Part shown: in pieces, positions 15,027 through 23,221 of the stretch
Position numbering within the stretch: position 1 is the stretch's first letter
Layout: the number at the start of each line of letters is the position of its first letter
NCBI RefSeq assembly: GCF_001998865.1
Contig: NZ_CP019607.1
Coordinates: forward strand, 3,534,001-3,598,000
Length of the DNA: 64,000 nucleotides
Origin: Tessaracoccus flavescens
Lineage (GTDB): Bacteria > Actinomycetota > Actinomycetes > Propionibacteriales > Propionibacteriaceae
Reading direction: 5' to 3'
Position numbers and translations under genes: made by a program
The notes under the pieces: generated by a model
Seen by the model: the letters and a program-made list of their open reading frames with translations, nothing else
The model's database searches: none
Told to the model about the DNA's origin: nothing

Positions 15027-16434
15027 AGTCCCCGCGAAATGGTAGGCCTTACCTCAGATATTTTTCCCCGCGAAAACAAGGGTTAGCTGGCCCGGGTTTT
15101 GAGGCCGGCGGGGTCGGGTGCCTTCCATGCGATGTGTTGTTCGAGACGGGCTGTCTTTCGGCCTGCGAGTCGGGTGAGCTCCTGTTGGATCTCGGTGATG
15201 CGTCGTTGCATTGCGACGGGTTTGAGGGTGGCCTTGTAGGCGGCTAGTTCTGTTTCCTGGGCGGGGTTGAGGACCCCGGCGGCCAGGAGCCTCTGGTAGG
15301 GGGAGCGTGGCTTGTCGTAGAGGCGTTTGCGGCGCCCTACGGTGTCGGTGGCCCAGCCTTCGGGTTTCTTCGTGGGGGTGAAGAAGTTGAGCCGGTCGTT
15401 GACCAGCGGCCATAGCTGGTTGAGTAACGCGAGTTCGGTGGCGGTGTCGTAGCGGTGGTAGAAGCCGTAGCGGCGCACGAGGTGGTTGTTCTTCGATTCG
15501 ATGGTGGCTTGATCGTTTTTCTTGTAAGGCCGCGACCGGGTGAAGAACACCTCTCGTTGGCCGGCCCAGCCGATCAGGTCGTGGTTGATGAACTCCGAGC
15601 CGTTGTCACAATCGATCCCGGTGACCGCGAACGGGACCTGGGCGATGAAGTGGTCGAACGCGGTCCGGATGTGGAGGTGGGCGTTGTTGCGGATGGAGTA
15701 GGTGAAGCTCCAGCCGGTGTGCATGTCGGTGAAGTTCACGCTGCGGGCGAACTCGCCCTTCAGCGTGGGGCCGCAGTGGGCCACGGTGTCGACTTCGAAG
15801 AACCCGGGTTCGGCTTCGACCTCGTCACCGGCTTTACGCACGGTGATCGAGTTTCGTAGCAGGCTGCCGGGCTTGGTGGCGGTCTTTCCTCGGATCGGGT
15901 CCTTCGCCCGCGCCGGTGCGAGGTACCGGTCGATCGTGGCCGCCGACATCGATTCCAGCTCGGCCCTGACCTCGGCGCTGTAACGGTCCTGGCTAGGCAC
16001 CAGTTCGCCTTCGGCTTCCATCGCATCGATCAGATCGCTCATGGATGCGGCGAGGTACTGCCCGCAGCTGCCCCCCGAGGCCGCCCATACCCGCTGCAGG
16101 ATCAGCCTGGCGTCGTAGGAGTACTTACACGCCTTGGTCTTGCGCCGATCGATCACCGCGACCGTCGCGGTGGCCCGTCCCGGGGCCTGTTTCAACCGGG
16201 CCACCAACTGCTGGCGGGCATGGTCACGGTTCCAGCCGGTGATCTCGACCACGTGGTCGAGGATCTGGGACTTGCCCTTCTTCGGGGCCGCGGCATAGGC
16301 CTTGGCGTACTTCTTCGTGATCTCGACTCGGGCTGCCATCGACAGCTTCTCTCCAACCTCCACACCCCATCGTGGCCGGTCACTGTTTCCCGGGGAAAAG
16401 TATGTGAGGTACGGCCCCTTCGTTCGCGGGGACT
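15027..16434 (-). mobile_element. DDE-transposase insertion sequence
   Basis: 1408 bases bounded by inverted repeats: AGTCCCCGCGAA at 15027-15038 and its complement at 16423-16434. A second matched block (TACCTCA..ATA.TTTTCCCCG) lies inside each end. A target duplication was not evident. It contains a single transposase gene and lies between the tRNA operon and tRNA-Val(CAC), 22 bases from the latter's -35 box. Confidence 0.8.
15083..16339 (-). CDS. Transposase, integrase (rve/DDE) superfamily
   Basis: 418 residues from the ATG at 16339 (GGAGAGAAG upstream; the frame is open to 16363). An N-terminal helix-turn-helix region (ITKKYAKAYAAA...ILDHVVEITGWNRDHARQQL) is followed by a retroviral-integrase-type core with DDE acids in FFEVDTVAH, IDCDNGSEF and QATIESKNNH. 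The C-terminal part is basic. Reading frame intact. I did not assign it firmly to a named IS family. Confidence 0.85.
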   Translation of the reverse strand: MAARVEITKKYAKAYAAAPKKGKSQILDHVVEITGWNRDHARQQLVARLKQAPGRATATVAVIDRRKTKACKYSYDARLILQRVWAASGGSCGQYLAASMSDLIDAMEAEGELVPSQDRYSAEVRAELESMSAATIDRYLAPARAKDPIRGKTATKPGSLLRNSITVRKAGDEVEAEPGFFEVDTVAHCGPTLKGEFARSVNFTDMHTGWSFTYSIRNNAHLHIRTAFDHFIAQVPFAVTGIDCDNGSEFINHDLIGWAGQREVFFTRSRPYKKNDQATIESKNNHLVRRYGFYHRYDTATELALLNQLWPLVNDRLNFFTPTKKPEGWATDTVGRRKRLYDKPRSPYQRLLAAGVLNPAQETELAAYKATLKPVAMQRRITEIQQELTRLAGRKTARLEQHIAWKAPDPAGLKTRAS

Positions 16435-16455
16435 ATGTATGAGTGTCGTCGCCGG

Positions 16456-16485
16456 TTCGCAATCTCATCCAAGTTCCACTAAACT
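16456..16485 (+). promoter_or_regulatory. Promoter of tRNA-Val(CAC)
   Basis: TTCGCA (16456-16461), an 18-base spacer and TAAACT (16480-16485), 12 bases before the tRNA. Confidence 0.55.
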
Positions 16486-16497
16486 CCTACTTCGCCG

Positions 16498-16569
16498 GGG
16501 CGATTGGCGCAGTGGTAGCGCGCTTCGTTCACACCGAAGAGGTCGGCGGTTCGAAACCGCCATCGCCCA
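16498..16569 (+). tRNA. tRNA-Val (anticodon CAC)
   Basis: 72 bases. Acceptor GGGCGAT/ATCGCCC, discriminator A, anticodon stem CTTCG/CGAAG with loop TTCACAC, T-loop GTTCGAAAC. CCA is not encoded. Its 5' half closely resembles tRNA-Val(GAC) at 14463-14534, so the two genes are related duplicates. Confidence 0.95.
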
Positions 16570-16647
16570 CAAGGAAACCCCTGATATCCCTGCGGGGAGA
16601 GTCCTCCCGAACCGTCGCAGGAGCGACGTTGAGCGGAAGGATGGACG

Positions 16648-17418
16648 ATGACAGCACCGGCGATCGTCCTCGTGGCCGACGGCCCAGACGATTCCGCTGT
16701 CAACGACTCTCTCGCAGGCATCACCCGGTCGCTGCAGGCCTTCCGCCCCGATCTTCGCATCCATCTCGCCCGACTCGGCGGCGTTTCACCTTCCCTTCCT
16801 TCTGTCATCGACAGGCTCGTCTCCGACGACGTCGGCGAGGTCGTCCTGGTTCCCCTTGACCTGGTCTCCGCCGCGGAACACGTCTCCGAGTACGACGACT
16901 TCCCCCACTCCCCCGACATCCACGTTGTGGTGAGCCGGCCTGTCGGTCCCGCGAGTGAAGTGCTCAACATCCTCGACGAACGGGTCCGTGAGGCACTGCA
17001 CCGCGGAGGCGCACTCGAGATCGACGGGCTCGTGCTCGCGGCCCCCGCAGGCGCGGACGTCCGCGGCACCTCGCTGCTCGCCCGCCGAGCGCGCCAGTGG
17101 TCGACGCATCACCGACTGCCGGTCCAACTCGCGGTCGACGAGGGGGACGGTCGATCCACGGCCACGGCCGTCGCCTCACTGCGCGCTCAGGGCCGCAGGC
17201 ACATCGCCGTCGGTAGCCTCTATCTGACCCCCACCCCCGCCTACCAGGCGCACCTTCAGGGCGCCATGCGCGCGGGTGCGATCGCCGTCACCGCACCGAT
17301 CGGCGACACCGCCCACCTGCGGTTGCTGATCCTCGCCCGCTACGCGTTCGGAGCGATGGAACTGCTCGACGGCACGCCCACCCAGCTGCCCGTCGAGGAT
17401 CTCGACGACGACGCCTGA
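16648..17418 (+). CDS. CbiX/SirB-type chelatase-like protein, first active-site His absent
   Basis: 256 residues, two repeats of the CbiX/sirohydrochlorin chelatase fold. The family inserts Co2+ or Fe2+ into sirohydrochlorin in cobalamin/siroheme synthesis. PSLPSVIDRL and VVLVPLDLVSAAEHV match family blocks, and the His of the AEHV block is kept. The N-terminal block that normally reads GHGSRD is here VADGPDDSA, so the usual first metal-binding His is Asp. It may be non-catalytic or bind a different metal. No other tetrapyrrole genes are adjacent. An imperfect hairpin (GTCGC-AGGA-GCGAC, about 16613-16626) lies in the leader. Confidence 0.6.
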   Translation: MTAPAIVLVADGPDDSAVNDSLAGITRSLQAFRPDLRIHLARLGGVSPSLPSVIDRLVSDDVGEVVLVPLDLVSAAEHVSEYDDFPHSPDIHVVVSRPVGPASEVLNILDERVREALHRGGALEIDGLVLAAPAGADVRGTSLLARRARQWSTHHRLPVQLAVDEGDGRSTATAVASLRAQGRRHIAVGSLYLTPTPAYQAHLQGAMRAGAIAVTAPIGDTAHLRLLILARYAFGAMELLDGTPTQLPVEDLDDDA

Positions 17419-17445
17419 GTTTGCGTCACGCCCTACGCTTGGGGC

Positions 17446-17865
17446 ATGACCGATCAGTACACGCCGAAGCTCACCAAGCCCGATTCCGAGTGGCGCTCCC
17501 AGCTCAACGATCTGGAGTATCGCGTGCTGCGTCAGAGCGGCACCGAAGCCCCCTTCACCGGCGAGTACACCGACACCGAGACCGAGGGCGTCTACGAGTG
17601 CCGCGCGTGCGGGGCCGAGCTGTTCCGCAGCGGCGAGAAGTTCCACTCCAACTGCGGCTGGCCCAGCTTCTTCGCCCCACTCGCCGAGGATCGCGTCCGC
17701 TACATCGAGGACCGCTCGCTGCCAGGCAGGCCTCGCGTCGAGGTGCGCTGCGCCACCTGCGACTCCCACCTCGGACACGTGTTCGAGGGCGAGGGCTACG
17801 ACACGCCGACCGATCTGCGCTACTGCATCAACTCCGTCTCGATGAAGCTGCGCCCCACCAGCTGA
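17446..17865 (+). CDS. msrB: Peptide-methionine (R)-S-oxide reductase
   Basis: 139 residues. It reduces the R epimer of methionine sulfoxide in proteins, using thioredoxin as donor. The structural zinc site is complete: Cys52, Cys55 (CRAC) and Cys102, Cys105 (CATC). The catalytic Cys127 sits in RYCINS, with FHSNCGWPSF and the SHLGHVF His present. Full length and cytosolic. Only 27 bases follow the upstream gene, so it may be co-transcribed. Confidence 0.96.
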   Translation: MTDQYTPKLTKPDSEWRSQLNDLEYRVLRQSGTEAPFTGEYTDTETEGVYECRACGAELFRSGEKFHSNCGWPSFFAPLAEDRVRYIEDRSLPGRPRVEVRCATCDSHLGHVFEGEGYDTPTDLRYCINSVSMKLRPTS

Positions 17866-17920
17866 ACCGCCCCCGGCGAGTCAACCGGGCTCGGGGGCGT
17901 GGCCGACTTAGGCTGTCCGT

Positions 17921-18502
17921 GTGCCAGCCAATGTGACGAGCTTCACTCCCGAGCCTTTCGCGCGCGCCCTGCGTGAACTCGAGGCCATGCCGTGGAGAAG
18001 CGGCCTGACCACGCAGGAGATCGGCTCTCCGCAGCGGATCGCGCCCCACGCCGTCGCCATCTCCGCTGAGTTGGAGAGCGGAGAGGACTCCCTCGCCACC
18101 GGCCGCCTGATCCTCCTGCACGACCCCGCGGGCAACACCGCTTGGGACGGGACGTTCCGGGTCGTCAGCTACGTGCGCGCCGAGGTGGACCTCGACATGG
18201 TCACCGATCCGCTGCTGCCCGAGGTCGCCTGGTCATGGCTCACCGACACCCTCGCCACCCACGACTGCTCCGCCGCCGAACTGGCAGGCACGGTGACCGC
18301 GTCCTACAGCAAGGGATTCGGTGAGATGACCGACGCCGACCGCGCTGACGTCGAGGTCCGCTGCTCCTGGACGCCCACCCTCGACGAGGCACACCCCCTG
18401 ACCCCACACCTGGCCGCCTGGCAGGACCTCATGGGTCTTGTCGCCGGTCAGCCGCAGCTCCCGCCCGGCATGGCCACCCTGCCGACGGGCCGCGGCGTAT
18501 GA
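17921..18502 (+). CDS. DUF3000 protein
   Basis: 193 residues from a GTG. Actinobacteria-specific family of unknown function, typically encoded just before an RNase D-like gene, as here. It shows the family blocks MPWRSG...EIGSPQRIAPHAVAIS, DPAGNTAWDGTFRVVSYVRAEVD-type sequence and SYSKGFGEM. No signal peptide or membrane segment. The stop overlaps the next start by four bases (ATGA), suggesting coupled expression. Confidence 0.85.
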   Translation: MPANVTSFTPEPFARALRELEAMPWRSGLTTQEIGSPQRIAPHAVAISAELESGEDSLATGRLILLHDPAGNTAWDGTFRVVSYVRAEVDLDMVTDPLLPEVAWSWLTDTLATHDCSAAELAGTVTASYSKGFGEMTDADRADVEVRCSWTPTLDEAHPLTPHLAAWQDLMGLVAGQPQLPPGMATLPTGRGV

Positions 18503-19719
18503 ACTACGTCGAGACGAGCCGTGAACCCCTGCGACCCGTCGTAGACACCGTCGAGGCCCTCAACGAAGCGCTGGGTGCCCTCTCCGCCGCCACCGGACCG
18601 GTCGCCTTCGACACTGAGCGCGCACACGGGCACCGGTACTGGCCCAAGGCCTATCTGCTGCAGATCCGTCGCGAGGGTGCAGGCACCTGGCTGATCGACC
18701 CCGTCGCCTTCGAGGGCACTCAGGCGCGCCTGTCCTCCCTGGTGGAGGCGACGGGCGACGCCACGTGGATCATCCACGCCGCGAGCCAGGACCTGCCCTG
18801 CATGCAGGAGATCGGCATCATCCCCCCGCACATCTTCGACACCGAGATGGCGGCCCGGCTCCTCGGCAAGCCCGCCGCGAGCCTCGGCGCACTGCTGGAG
18901 GCCGAGGTCGGGATCAAGCTCCGCAAGGCCCATTCGGCGGACAACTGGTCGAAGCGCCCGCTCCCCGAGAGCTGGCTCACCTATGCCGCCCTCGACGTCG
19001 ACTACCTGCTCGAACTCGCCTCCGCGCTCGGCGCACAGCTCGAGGCCACCGGTCGCGCCGAATGGGTCGAACAGGAGGACGCCGAGACGCTCAAGAGATT
19101 CTCCGCGCCGCCCTCCCCCAAGGTCGACCCCTGGCGCCGGGTCAAGGAGGTCACGACCCTCAGGACGCCCCTGCAGTATGCCGTGGCACGGGAGCTGTGG
19201 CGCGAACGAGACCAGATCGCGCAGAAGCGCGACAAGCCCCCGACCTGGATGCTGCCAGACGCTGCGATCCTCGAGGTGGCTCGGCTCGCCCGCGACGCCG
19301 TGCCCACCCGCGACCAGCTGCGTCAGGTCCGCGGCCTCAACGCCAAGGGTGCGGTTCGCTACCTCAACAACTGGCTCGCCGCGCTCGACCGCGTCAGGGA
19401 CCTGCCCACGTCCCAGTACCCGCCGCGGCGGGCGCCGCACGTCGGCCTCCCCCAGCCGCGCAACTGGGACCGGATCAACCCGGAGGCCGCGCAGCGCTGG
19501 AACCGCATCCGCCCAGTCCTCGACGTCCTCGCCTGCGACCTGGGCGGCATCCAGCCCAGCCTCGTCGCGCCACCGCAGCCGCTGCAGGAGGCCATCTACC
19601 ACCATGCGGAGATCGACCGCGACGTTCTCCTTAGCGCCGGCGTGCGTCCGTGGCAGGCCGACTTCCTCGCTCCCGCGATCGCGGAAGCGCTGTCGGCGAA
19701 CGGTGCCGCGGACGATTAA
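18499..19719 (+). CDS. rnd: RNase D-like 3'-5' exoribonuclease with HRDC domain
   Basis: 406 residues. The DEDDy exonuclease domain spans about 20-205: motif I VAFDTERAHG (Asp38, Glu40), motif II HAASQDLPCM, and motif III YAALDVDYLLEL with the Tyr. An HRDC nucleic-acid-binding domain follows (about 220-300, LWRERDQIAQKRDKPPTWMLPD). The family trims stable RNA 3' ends. The actinobacterial form has His/Gly after motif I, as here. It overlaps the DUF3000 gene by four bases. This placement upstream of dxs is conserved in Actinobacteria. Confidence 0.88.
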   Translation: MNYVETSREPLRPVVDTVEALNEALGALSAATGPVAFDTERAHGHRYWPKAYLLQIRREGAGTWLIDPVAFEGTQARLSSLVEATGDATWIIHAASQDLPCMQEIGIIPPHIFDTEMAARLLGKPAASLGALLEAEVGIKLRKAHSADNWSKRPLPESWLTYAALDVDYLLELASALGAQLEATGRAEWVEQEDAETLKRFSAPPSPKVDPWRRVKEVTTLRTPLQYAVARELWRERDQIAQKRDKPPTWMLPDAAILEVARLARDAVPTRDQLRQVRGLNAKGAVRYLNNWLAALDRVRDLPTSQYPPRRAPHVGLPQPRNWDRINPEAAQRWNRIRPVLDVLACDLGGIQPSLVAPPQPLQEAIYHHAEIDRDVLLSAGVRPWQADFLAPAIAEALSANGAADD

Positions 19720-19753
19720 TACTGCGCCCGCAGGACGTGGCAGGATCACCCCT

Positions 19754-20605
19754 ATGCGCGTGCTTTCCATCCAGTCCTGCGTCAGCTACGGCCACGTGGG
19801 CAACTCCGCGGCGGTCTTCCCCCTGCAACGTCTCGGGCACGAGGTCATGCCGGTCCACACCGTCGTCTTCTCGAACCACACCGGCTACGGCGCCTGGGGC
19901 GGTCAGCTGATCAGTGGCGACGTCGTGCGCGACATCGTCAAGGGCATCGACGAGCGCGGAGGCCTCGACGACGTCGAACTCGTGCTCAGCGGCTACCAGG
20001 GCGGCAACGACATCGGGGACGCGATCCTCGAGGCCGTCGCCCTCGTCAAGGATCGCAACCCGCAGGCCATCTACGCCTGCGATCCCGTGCTCGGCAGCGC
20101 CAAGTCCGGCTGCTTCGTCGCCCCCGAGGTGCAGACCCTCATCCGCGACAGGGTCGTCCCGCAGGCCGACCTGATCACGCCGAACCAGTTCGAGCTCGGC
20201 TTCATCACAGGCACCGACCCGCACACCCTCGAGGAGACCCTCACCTCGGTCGACCTCGTCCGCGCCGAGGGCCCGTCGACGGTGCTCGTCACCAGCGTCT
20301 TCCGCCCGGACCGACCCGAGGACACCATCGAGATGCTCGCCGTCACCGACGACGGGGCGTGGATCGTCCAGACGCCGCAGCTCCCGTTCAAGCGAAACGG
20401 CTCGGGCGACGTGGCCGCGGCGCTGTTCTCGTCCCACTTCCGCAGCTCCGGCGATCCCGCGAAGGCGCTCGGACGCACCGCGGCCAGCGTCTACGAACTG
20501 CTGAGGAACACGTTCGAGGCCGACTCGCGTGAGCTCCTGCTCATCGAGTCCCAGGAGGCCTACGTCGCTCCGCAGACCACCTTCGAGGTGCGTCAGGTCC
20601 GCTGA
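19754..20605 (+). CDS. pdxY: Pyridoxal kinase
   Basis: 283 residues from the ATG at 19754. A ribokinase-like fold enzyme that phosphorylates pyridoxal for the PLP salvage pathway. It starts with SIQSCVSYGHVGNSAAVFPLQ, which is diagnostic for the PdxK/PdxY family, and has ITPNQFELGFITG and the catalytic GSGD anion hole (RNGSGDVAAALF, about residue 220). Length is normal. It ends before a strong bidirectional terminator shared with dxs. Confidence 0.92.
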   Translation: MRVLSIQSCVSYGHVGNSAAVFPLQRLGHEVMPVHTVVFSNHTGYGAWGGQLISGDVVRDIVKGIDERGGLDDVELVLSGYQGGNDIGDAILEAVALVKDRNPQAIYACDPVLGSAKSGCFVAPEVQTLIRDRVVPQADLITPNQFELGFITGTDPHTLEETLTSVDLVRAEGPSTVLVTSVFRPDRPEDTIEMLAVTDDGAWIVQTPQLPFKRNGSGDVAAALFSSHFRSSGDPAKALGRTAASVYELLRNTFEADSRELLLIESQEAYVAPQTTFEVRQVR

Positions 20606-20612
20606 TCCTCAC

Positions 20613-20658
20613 GACAACGAGACGCCCCCGCAGATTCCTGTGGGGGCGTCTCGTTGTC
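20613..20658. terminator. Bidirectional terminator between pdxY and dxs
   Basis: A 17-base perfect stem GACAACGAGACGCCCCC / GGGGGCGTCTCGTTGTC with a 12-base loop, placed between two convergent genes. Confidence 0.9.
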
Positions 20659-20665
20659 TGTCAGC

Positions 20666-22582
20666 TCAGCGGGTGCTTTCGGTGTGCTGCTCGGCCTCGG
20701 CGTCGTTGAGCACCACTCCGAGCGCCTGAAGCGACACCTGCGCGGCGGTCAGCCCGATCTCCTCGAGCACCTCATCGCGCGAGCCTGGGGCCAGGAAGGC
20801 CTGCGGGATGCCGAAGGTCAGCACCTTTGCCGCGGCACCCTCGTCCGCGAGTCGTGCGCGGAGCCGCTGCCCGACGCCACCCTCGACGAGGTTGTCCTCG
20901 AGCGTCAGCACCACATCGAAGTCGCTCGCCATGGAGGTGAGCTCGGCGCTGACCGGGAGAGCCCAGAGCGGGTCGACGACGGTGGCCGCGACACCCTGGT
21001 CGTTGAGTCGCTCCGCCACCGACAGCGCAGTGCCGACGAACTGGCCGAAACCGACGACAAGGACGCGTGCGCCTTCCGCGCGGCGCAGGACGTCTACCCG
21101 CCCCAGCCCCTCGCCGACGTGTGCCACCTCGTTGATCTCATCGGGGAGGCGTTCCTTCGAGTAACGGATCACCGTGACCGCGTCGTCGACGTCGACAGCG
21201 CGGTCGAGCGCCTCGACGAGCCTGGTCTGGTCCCGCGGGGCCGCCAACTGGACGCCGGGGACGATCCCCATCAGGGACATGTCCCACATGCCGTTGTGGC
21301 TCGGGCCGTCGCTGCCGGTGATGCCCGCCCGGTCGAGCAGGATCGTGATGCCCGCCTTGTGCAGGGCCGCGTCCATCAGGACCTGGTCGAAGGCCCGGTT
21401 CAGGAACGTCGCGTAGAGGGCGACCACGGGATGCAGGCCGGCCTTCGCCATGCCAGCCGCGGAGACGATGGCGTGCTGCTCCGCGATGCCGACGTCGAAG
21501 ATCCGGTCTGGGAAGGCCGCGGCGAACCGGCCGAACCCGACCGGGTTCAGCATCGCCGCCGTGATCGCCACGACGTCCTGCCTGCGCTGGCCGAGCTGGA
21601 CCATGGCCTCGGCCACCGCGTCGGTCCACGTCGCCTGCACCGAGGCCGAGAGAGGCTCGCCGGTGAACTCGTTGATCTTGCCGATCGCGTGGAAGCGATC
21701 CTCCTCGTTCTCCTCGGCGGCCTGGAAGCCGCGCCCCTTGCGGGTCACGCAGTGCACGATGACGGGTCCGCCGTACTGACGCGCCTGCTCCAGATGGTTC
21801 GTCAGGGCGGTGATGTCGTGCCCATCGATCGGGCCGGTGTACTTGATGCCGAGATCGGAGAACATCGACTGCGGGGCGAGCACGTCCTTGACCCCGGTCT
21901 TGAATCCATGCAGCAGGTCGTAGGCGGGCCTGCCGATCAGGGGCAATCTGGTGACGGTGCGCTTGATCAGGCTGAGCGTCTTCTCGTAGCGATGGTCCGT
22001 GCGCAGGCCGGCGAGGTGATTGGCAAGGCCGCCGACGGTTGGCGTGTACGAGCGGCCGTTGTCGTTGACGATGACCACAAGGCGCAGGTCGTCGTTGTCG
22101 GCGATGTTGTTCAGGGCCTCCCAGGCCATGCCGCCGGTCAGGGCGCCGTCTCCGATGACGGCCACAACAGTGCGGTCCTCGCCACGCAGCCGGATGCCCT
22201 TTGCGAGCCCCTCGGCCCACGAGAGGGAGGTGGAGGCATGCGAATTGGCCACCCAGTCGTGCTCAGACTCGGCGGGCTCTGGGTAGCCGGAGAGGCCGCC
22301 CTTCTGCCGGAGGCTGTCGAAGCCGCCTGCCCGTCCGGTGATGATTTTGTGCACGTAGCTCTGGTGGCCCGTGTCGAAGATGACCGGGTCCGTCGGCGAG
22401 TTGAACACCTTGTGGATTGCGAGCGTCAACTCGACGACGCCGAGATTGGGGCCGAGATGGCCGCCCGTGCGCGAGACCTTTGTGATCAGGAAGGAACGGA
22501 TCTCGTCCGCGAGTTGCTCCAGCTGCCTACGCGAGAGCGCGCGAAGATCGCGCGGGCTGCTGATCGACTCCAACAAAGACAT
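20666..22582 (-). CDS. dxs: 1-deoxy-D-xylulose-5-phosphate synthase
   Basis: 638 residues. TPP-dependent first enzyme of the MEP isoprenoid pathway, condensing pyruvate and glyceraldehyde 3-phosphate. It shows GGHLGPNLGVVELT, DTGHQSYVHKI(L/I)TGR, the TPP motif GDGALTGGMAWEALNN, and the transketolase C-terminal block with DRAGITGSDGPSHNG. The start MSLLESI at 22582 is chosen because a TAGAAT -10 box lies 7 bases upstream; the ATG at 22591 would fall inside that box. The frame remains open to 22684 but is probably untranslated there. Confidence 0.95.
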   Translation of the reverse strand: MSLLESISSPRDLRALSRRQLEQLADEIRSFLITKVSRTGGHLGPNLGVVELTLAIHKVFNSPTDPVIFDTGHQSYVHKIITGRAGGFDSLRQKGGLSGYPEPAESEHDWVANSHASTSLSWAEGLAKGIRLRGEDRTVVAVIGDGALTGGMAWEALNNIADNDDLRLVVIVNDNGRSYTPTVGGLANHLAGLRTDHRYEKTLSLIKRTVTRLPLIGRPAYDLLHGFKTGVKDVLAPQSMFSDLGIKYTGPIDGHDITALTNHLEQARQYGGPVIVHCVTRKGRGFQAAEENEEDRFHAIGKINEFTGEPLSASVQATWTDAVAEAMVQLGQRRQDVVAITAAMLNPVGFGRFAAAFPDRIFDVGIAEQHAIVSAAGMAKAGLHPVVALYATFLNRAFDQVLMDAALHKAGITILLDRAGITGSDGPSHNGMWDMSLMGIVPGVQLAAPRDQTRLVEALDRAVDVDDAVTVIRYSKERLPDEINEVAHVGEGLGRVDVLRRAEGARVLVVGFGQFVGTALSVAERLNDQGVAATVVDPLWALPVSAELTSMASDFDVVLTLEDNLVEGGVGQRLRARLADEGAAAKVLTFGIPQAFLAPGSRDEVLEEIGLTAAQVSLQALGVVLNDAEAEQHTESTR

Positions 22583-22589
22583 GATGGCC

Positions 22590-22595
22590 ATTCTA
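22590..22595 (-). promoter_or_regulatory. dxs -10 box, leaderless start likely
   Basis: TAGAAT on the minus strand ends seven bases before the dxs ATG, placing the expected transcription start at or next to the A of ATG. The -35 region (about CTGGCG, 22617-22612) is weak. Confidence 0.5.
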
Positions 22596-22688
22596 TGTCG
22601 GATCACCCAGACGCCAGGGAGGTTCGGCGGCCCGCCGCCGCTTCCAGAGCCGATCTCCAGGTCGGCGACGGGCCCCGCGCACACCCGG

Positions 22689-23078
22689 TCAGAGCTTCGG
22701 GGTGAACCTCGCGTCGCGCAGCGCCTGGTCGATCAGGTCGACCCCGCGGGCCACGCGCGTCAGCCTGGCCTCCTCTTGCTGCAGGACGCTCGCGGCCTGG
22801 TCGACGGTGCCTGCGTCGACGAAACCAGCCAGCGACGTGCGCACCCCCGAGAGTCCCGCACGGGTGGCGACCAGTTGGGACGCGACGAACTCGCGAGCCA
22901 GCTTCGCCAGCACGACGGGGTGGCGTCGCAGCACCTGGTAGCCGCGGTACTCGGACGGGCACACGTCGAGCAGGTAGGCCTCCGCCGACTTGAGCCATCC
23001 GGCCGAGCCGGGCGGCCGCACCGAGCCGGGCCAACCTGGCGGAACGTAGACCCGGATCACTTCATCTTCATCGAACAT
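22689..23078 (-). CDS. Hypothetical actinobacterial protein
   Basis: 129 residues, cytosolic, no family recognised. It begins with an acidic/Pro stretch (MFDEDEVIRVYVPPGWPGSVRPPG) followed by an amphipathic helical body (RRHPVVLAKLAREFVASQLVATRAGL). A conserved-looking C-terminal helix contains QQEEARLTRVARGVDLIDQAL. It lies 106 bases upstream of the dxs start in the same direction and is divergent from the MFS gene. Confidence 0.6.
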   Translation of the reverse strand: MFDEDEVIRVYVPPGWPGSVRPPGSAGWLKSAEAYLLDVCPSEYRGYQVLRRHPVVLAKLAREFVASQLVATRAGLSGVRTSLAGFVDAGTVDQAASVLQQEEARLTRVARGVDLIDQALRDARFTPKL

Positions 23079-23221
23079 GTGTTCTATTAGAGATCACGGG
23101 TCGGACAATTGCAACCGCCTCTGTCAGACGGTGCGCCGACACGCCACCCGTCGCGGCTCATTCCCCCCGCGCACGCATCCTGGCTGGTCGCTTCCGCTCG
23201 GCGCCCGCACATGTCGTTAGC

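Noticed and set aside
14463..16569. tRNA-Val(CAC) as the second att copy of the island
   Set aside because: It is a complete, distinct tRNA gene with its own promoter and anticodon on the other strand, not a 3'-end fragment.
16570..16647. Glycine-riboswitch-like GGGGAGAG leader before the CbiX-like gene
   Set aside because: Only a short motif matches; the conserved core elements are absent. It is at most a pair of small hairpins.
20654..22705. 683-codon open frame on the plus strand opposite dxs
   Set aside because: It is the antisense shadow of dxs, a result of high GC third positions; no family resemblance and dxs is certain.
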